Assembly: GCF_020379485.1 (NCBI RefSeq)
Contig: NC_063437.1
Coordinates: 6,024,806 to 6,088,805 of the forward strand
Direction of reading: 5' to 3'
From: Brassica napus
Taxonomy: Eukaryota > Streptophyta > Magnoliopsida > Brassicales > Brassicaceae
Length of the DNA: 64,000 nucleotides
Position numbers and translations under genes: made by a program
The notes under the pieces: generated by a model
The model's database searches: none
Told to the model about the DNA's origin: nothing
What the model saw: only the letters and a program-made list of their open reading frames with translations
Part shown: positions 59,264 through 64,000 of the stretch, piece after piece
Numbering within the stretch: the first letter of the stretch is position 1
Layout: each line of letters begins with the position of its first letter

Positions 59264-59640
59264 AAACCCTTATTCAATATCTTTGATTATTTACCTCATT
59301 TTCAGCATGTCATGTCATTGCTGCTTAATATCAATTATATCTTTACAAAGACATCTCTGACTTAATCATTTTAACATTATAGACAATTTAAAAGCTCAAA
59401 TCCTTAAAAGCTTAACTGATAAGGAAAAAAATTGCAGTACTAAATGAGAATAGAGATGTTGAAGTAATCAACTTGATGACAAAATCAGATAAATGATTGC
59501 TTGGATCTGGAAAGATTGGACATGAACATATGACGTCTTGGGGGTATCCATGTTCATTGCAATTTTTTTTTAAACATAAAAATAGTGACAATATACCCAC
59601 CGAAGAGCTTTGGATCATTGTTTTTATTAGAAGATGTGTT
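59264..59640 (+). repeat. DEFL repeat unit tail, joined to unit C
   Basis: Colinear with 10519-10880 of unit A, then directly abutting the start of unit C (TTTTCAAACTACC at 59643). This is a head-to-tail junction of two units. Confidence 0.8.
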
Positions 59641-61594
59641 TTTTCAAACTACCATAAAATAGCAATTTTTTTTACAATAATAAAAATAATTTTTTTACGC
59701 ATATGACATTTACCATTCAATTTATTTATTGAAACATAAGTGAACGAGTCTAAAGCTTTCACATATTATATGAGCAAAAAGTTTAGAACTTTTTTAAAAT
59801 AGATTCGGTAAAAGCGGAACATAATAAAGTGAATTGCTTAAATTAGCTATTTTAGCTATATATATATGTTTGTTGCCAAAAAAAATACATCACCTTTGCT
59901 TTTATAGTTTAAAACTATTATTAATTCACTTCTGTCATATATGATGAGGAAAACCCCTCAACTCTCGTTTACAGTCTTGATTATCTTCAACATTCTTGTG
60001 TCAGGTTTGTAATTATATTTTATGTTTACCTTAACTGATATTGAATATATGATTTTGATATTTTTAAATATCATTCTGGATATATTGTGTAAAATAAATC
60101 ATAATTAATATAGCGTAGAAGTTTTTATTTTCAGTATCTCTTTTATGTAAATTTCATAACATACATAAAAACTATAAAACCAAGTTTGGAGGTTTTTGTA
60201 TAAATATATATAGTCTTCATATTTTATGAAGAACTATAATATAGAAATGGTTCCACATATTTCCACTTTTTATCATATATCTTTCAGTTTTTTTTTTAAA
60301 CATACAAATTTGGTAACATGTGTTTTAAATAACTATTAATGCCCTTTTAAGTACTTTTTTCAAAATAAAAATAATTAAAAACATATTTATACGTTACTCT
60401 CACTTTATCAGTATATTCAGAAATTATTCAGAGTATATCTTCATCAAACAAAAAAAATAGTTTGTTGATTAAATCATATATGCTCTTTTTTTTTCTTTAC
60501 TTTTCAACATCTATTTTTCTATTGGTAATAATTCTTAAAATAAAAATTTCAAAATCAGTCTTTTTTTTCATAAAAAAAAATTATATTTGTGTTACAAAAA
60601 CTATATTCCACTTTAAGAGAAAATTAGTAATATTTTTTTTTCATTTTGACTAAAAGATCTAATATTCTATATTCAACAGGAGTGATAACAAATGCACAAG
60701 AAAAGAGAAAATATTGTGATGAACAACAACTCCCTGTAAACAAAAATGGGATTTGTGTTGATTCTGAATGTCAAGCTAAGTGTCGTGAGAAACGCGGATC
60801 TAAAGCGAAGAGTACATGTTTTAGGTCAAAAAACGGAAAATATATGAATTGCATGTGTGTAATTCCGTGTTAACGTTCTGGTTAAGTACGGTGAATAAAT
60901 ATGGTGCTCAACCATGATGTCTTTGAAGTATTTTTTACATTTTTATTATGTTATTCTCTTTAATAGAAAAAATACTATAGTATTTTTATTAGGAGCCTTA
61001 TAATGAAGTATTGAAGGTGACATATAAATAAAGTATTGATATGTGTTGTATTGGATTTGTTGCATTATTTATAATAATGAATAACATAAATGTTAATCAA
61101 GACATTGAAATTTTGTCTTTTTATTTTATTTAGTTAATTCCGGCCAATTGAACTTAATGTCATGTTTACCTATTTTTATATTAGGGCTAAATAATATTAC
61201 TGTCCACAAAAATAAATATCTACATGTGATTAATTTTCGGAGATTTAAAGAAAAAAATAGAACAATGACAAACCATTCTTTCAAATTTGACCCTAGTTAA
61301 AACACCGTATGTTCCTCAAGGAAAGAAAGACAAATGAAAAAAATATATATATTCAAAAAATTAACTAACTGAATGTAAAAGTAAAAATACTCTTGGAGTT
61401 TAAAGATGAATATTCCAAAAAGAGGATTTACTCAATCAAGGTCTTCTCTTTCTTCTTTTAAAAATAAAACTATGGGCAAGAAAAAAGATTTACAACAAAA
61501 TATGGTGAAAGATTAGAAATGAATCCTCCAAAATTATGTACACTTCTAAATCAATATTTTTTATTTCGTTACCTCATTTTTAGCAGTCATGTTA
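59641..61594 (+). repeat. DEFL repeat unit C
   Basis: Colinear with unit A from 8525 to about 10575, including the gene, intron and 3' flank. It is cut off at 61594 by a Helitron. Confidence 0.85.
59941..60873 (+). CDS. Defensin-like (DEFL/LCR-type) secreted cysteine-rich peptide, 85 aa
   Basis: Exon 1 is 59941-60004 and exon 2 is 60680-60873, with GT-AG borders and a phase-1 intron of 675 bp after Ser21. Two exons with the first encoding the signal peptide is the usual plan of plant DEFL genes. The signal peptide is MMRKTPQLSFTVLIIFNILV, with cleavage likely near TNA-QEK. The mature peptide of about 58 residues has eight cysteines spaced C-X12-C-X4-C-X3-C-X11-C-X10-C-X-C-X3-C, including the CX3C and CXC pairs of the CS-alpha-beta fold. 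A second ATG follows the first directly; either could be used. Family members are secreted and act in defence or in pollen-pistil and other cell-cell signalling; the role of this one cannot be told from sequence. A TATA-like run lies about 75-90 bp upstream and AATAAA at 60894-60899. Confidence 0.88.
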
Positions 61595-61912
61595 TCTATA
61601 CTATTAAAAGGGAAAAAATTCTAAAAAATCTACCTATGAAAGTTGTTTGGACCTTTCATTAGACTAACCTTTTTTTTACTCTTCCTTTATATTTCTCTAA
61701 CTTTATCATAATAAATGATTCCTTTTAATAGACCTAATTTTAATAGATCCAATATATAATATCAAAGCAAATTAATTGAAATCGGTCAGTTATGATTTGT
61801 GCTCAGTTTGCTTTACTTAATTTCAAAACTAAATATATCTTAACATGTTCTTCTATATTACACCATTTACAGAGTATTTCACATTATAATATCGAAAATA
61901 TAAATCCATATA

Positions 61913-62967
61913 TGTGGGAACCGAAATTCACACTGTCGATTTTCGTTTAAATAAGGAAACTAGGAAAACCCTAATTTTCCAGAGGTCCCTGATATCTGCT
62001 AATACCACACGTCAAGCAATCATAACACGAGAATGACAATGATAAAATATAAGAAATCGAAAAGAGAGCAAAGTAGATCTTATTCTGAATTCGCGTTTGA
62101 GCGTTACAACAAGGTAAGAGTTTGGGCTACGAGAGCTGTCGGCGAGATTCCTAGTTCTAAAACCCTAAGACGGCAGTAACCTAATTGAGTCGCAGCTCGA
62201 ATAACAAAAACGGAAATATGCCTAAATTGCTCTAAGTGCTAAGTTTGCTCTGAAAAGTTCCTAATTTACGCCTCTCGCCTAGGACTCCTTATATACTCGC
62301 TCCAAGGTCGGTTTACGCTTTTACTCTTATGCCCTTAGGCCGTCATAGCATAAAATGGAGATATTCCATTTTTCCGATCTTCGTAATTATCCTCAAAATT
62401 TCGTATTTATCCGCGGAAACTTGACATTTATCCTTCCTTGCGCGCCAAGCGTAAACCGTGCTACGGTTTACGGGCTTTTGGTTAAGAAATCGTAGGATGG
62501 GCCTCGAGTCGTGTTTTAGGTCCCTTTGGGCCGTCTTCCGACTCGAAGCGTTTGCTGCGACTTCTTTCGATAAAGAACGAACTTTCCGCGGTTTTAACCG
62601 TAAAGTTTGATCGATGATTTAGAATGTCGGAAAACATGAACTGAGTTTGCTACGGTCTTCGGGAGATAGCATCGAAGGATAGACGAGAATGCATGGACTG
62701 GTGTCGTATCGACGTTTCAGAAGAGGTCGGTCGCTACGTAGCGACCGAGCTTGCCCGAGCTCGGTCGCTACGTAGCGACCGAGCGTGGCGCGTTTAGTCG
62801 CTGCGTAACGACCTTTTTTGAGCTCTCGTCGGATTTCTCGTTTTTCCTCCGCAAAGCTTTTCGTAAGAAAAAATCTACTTAGAAAAAGTATTTATCAGAG
62901 AAAGTTCTCATTTTCTTCCTTGGACGTTTTGAATGTTAACTTCGTCGTAACCGTTTTGACCCCAACA
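61913..62967 (-). mobile_element. Tat solo LTR
   Basis: 1055 bp, plus strand TGTGGGAACCG...CCCCAACA, the reverse of the Tat LTR at 43568. The perfect target duplication is ATATA (61908-61912 and 62968-62972). It has only about three palindromic units (about 62728-62815), against 15-20 in the full element. It is left by recombination between the two LTRs of a former full insertion. Confidence 0.92.
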
Positions 62968-62972
62968 ATATA

Positions 62973-64000
62973 AATTTTATATTCTCATATCTATTTTATG
63001 GTGTAACATATTTTGTTCAAATGTGTGATAACATTGTTCTTTTTTTTATGAAAACCCAAATCGTAACTAATTTTAATTTCAAAATTTATAAATATAACTT
63101 TAGATAATCACTAAAAATCTTATAAATTAAAATACATAACATAAATACAATGCATTTACCTTATATGACAAATCAAATAGTTTATTTAGTTTTATGTACT
63201 ATTTTAAAATATATTAGAAGTTAAATCAATTTATAAGAACATATTAAGTTTTTTTCTGGGTTTTGACCGGGTCAGCCGGTATCGGTTCACGGGTTAATGA
63301 ATTTTTTGGGTTTTATCATATTTTTAATTAATAAATTTTCATAAATCTGAATTTTGTGAAAATATATCAGTTGGTAGAACATCTAAAAGAATGCTATATA
63401 AATAACATAAGCATATCCGAATTATATATGGCCACTGGGTTTACTTGTTCGAAAGATGGCCCAGATCGGATTTAAAAACATTGCTTGTATTTTGAATAAA
63501 AAAATATTGGATATTATTTTTGGTAATTCTGTTTATAAATAATATTTTTAAAATATTTGGTTATTTAGAAATTAAATATAATATATTTGTAGGTAACTAA
63601 TTTGTATTTTAAAACTTCAAATACTCATTTGGTTCTCGGTTCAATTTCAATGTTTTGTTCCATAGATATAGGATCTGCTCGGTTATTTATGAATTCAGTT
63701 CATTTTTTATTTCATTTTTTCAGTTTGGTATGGTTTGTTTCCTCGACTCTGAATAAGTATTTCCAGACTTATATACTATCTTATACACCTTACGTTTCAT
63801 TTTACATGTCTAGGTTTATGCACACAGATTAATAAAACATATGATTTTGTATATTTCCAAAATAAAAACATAATTACATATACACCTAAACATATTTCAA
63901 CCAATAAAAAAATAAACAGAATTTTTTTGTTAATAAATTTTAAATGAAAATTCTAAAACGATACTTATTTTTAAATAAAAATTTTACTCTAAAACGATAA
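62973..64000. other. AT-rich right end, no gene
   Basis: AT-rich sequence, probably interior of the Helitron that starts at 61595. Phrases such as GGGTTTTGACCGGGTCAGCC occur (63256-63275). The 76-codon frame at 63602 has no recognisable features. Confidence 0.4.

Larger units (their letters stand above)
61595..64000 (+). mobile_element. Helitron 5' end, element runs out of the window
   Basis: TCTATACTATTAAAAGGG begins at 61595 after an A. In unit A the corresponding site is intact (GTCA|TTGC, about 10568-10575), supporting insertion between A and T. No 3' hairpin and CTAG end was found before 64000. A Tat solo LTR lies inside. Confidence 0.6.

Noticed and set aside
59941..60873. S-locus pollen determinant (SCR/SP11)
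   Set aside because: Gene plan and eight cysteines are similar, but the cysteine spacing with a late CXC pair fits general DEFL/LCR peptides and no receptor kinase lies nearby.

Overview
The window is plant nuclear DNA. It holds nested LTR retrotransposons, Helitrons, Mutator-like elements and LINEs, two-exon secreted cysteine-rich peptide genes, introns with GT-AG borders, and Pol II style TATA and AATAAA signals. Retroelements full of TCGATCGA octamers that encode Ser-Ile-Asp, together with the Athila, Tat and chromovirus types present, suggest Brassicaceae, most likely Brassica or Raphanus. The density of nested elements suggests a repeat-rich, possibly pericentromeric, region. No bacterial-type genes, rRNA or convincing functional tRNA genes were seen.

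Layout. 1-6000: a short Mutator-type element (287-830), a decayed DUF223/RPA-like pseudogene (1460-2190) and a non-coding LINE-like insertion with 15-bp target duplications (3424-4691). 6000-8507: a truncated Athila remnant on the minus strand. 8520-10880: repeat unit A with a defensin-like (DEFL) gene that carries a stop codon. 11645-11875: an AT-hook gene scrap. 11959-18657: a structurally complete chromovirus with LTRs that look identical and a 1567-residue ORF. 19374-21684: a Helitron carrying a nicotianamine synthase fragment. 22011-22109: one stomatin-like exon. 24068-25782: a Helitron with a 5'-truncated LINE in its terminus. 28462-32500: a tandem duplication, one copy of which is split by a Helitron (28928-31627) carrying pyruvate kinase pieces. 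32510-59640: more DEFL-unit sequence, invaded by a Mutator-like element (33011-36985) and by a 21.9-kb Athila-type element (37073-58931). That element contains a solo LTR in its 5' LTR and a whole Tat element (43568-53216) in its protease gene. 59641-61594: unit C with the intact DEFL gene (59941-60873). 61595 to the end: a Helitron 5' end, itself hit by a Tat solo LTR.

The only host gene that looks functional is the DEFL gene at 59941-60873. Probably expressible element genes are the chromovirus gag-pol and the spliced antisense gene in Tat (50089-51349). The Tat pol is complete downstream of one stop codon but has no gag. The order of events can be read from nesting and from duplicated copies that preserve the empty sites: DEFL unit duplication and Mutator insertion, then Athila, then Tat and the solo LTR. 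The chromovirus is probably the youngest insertion.

All comparisons were made by eye; no alignment or database search was run.
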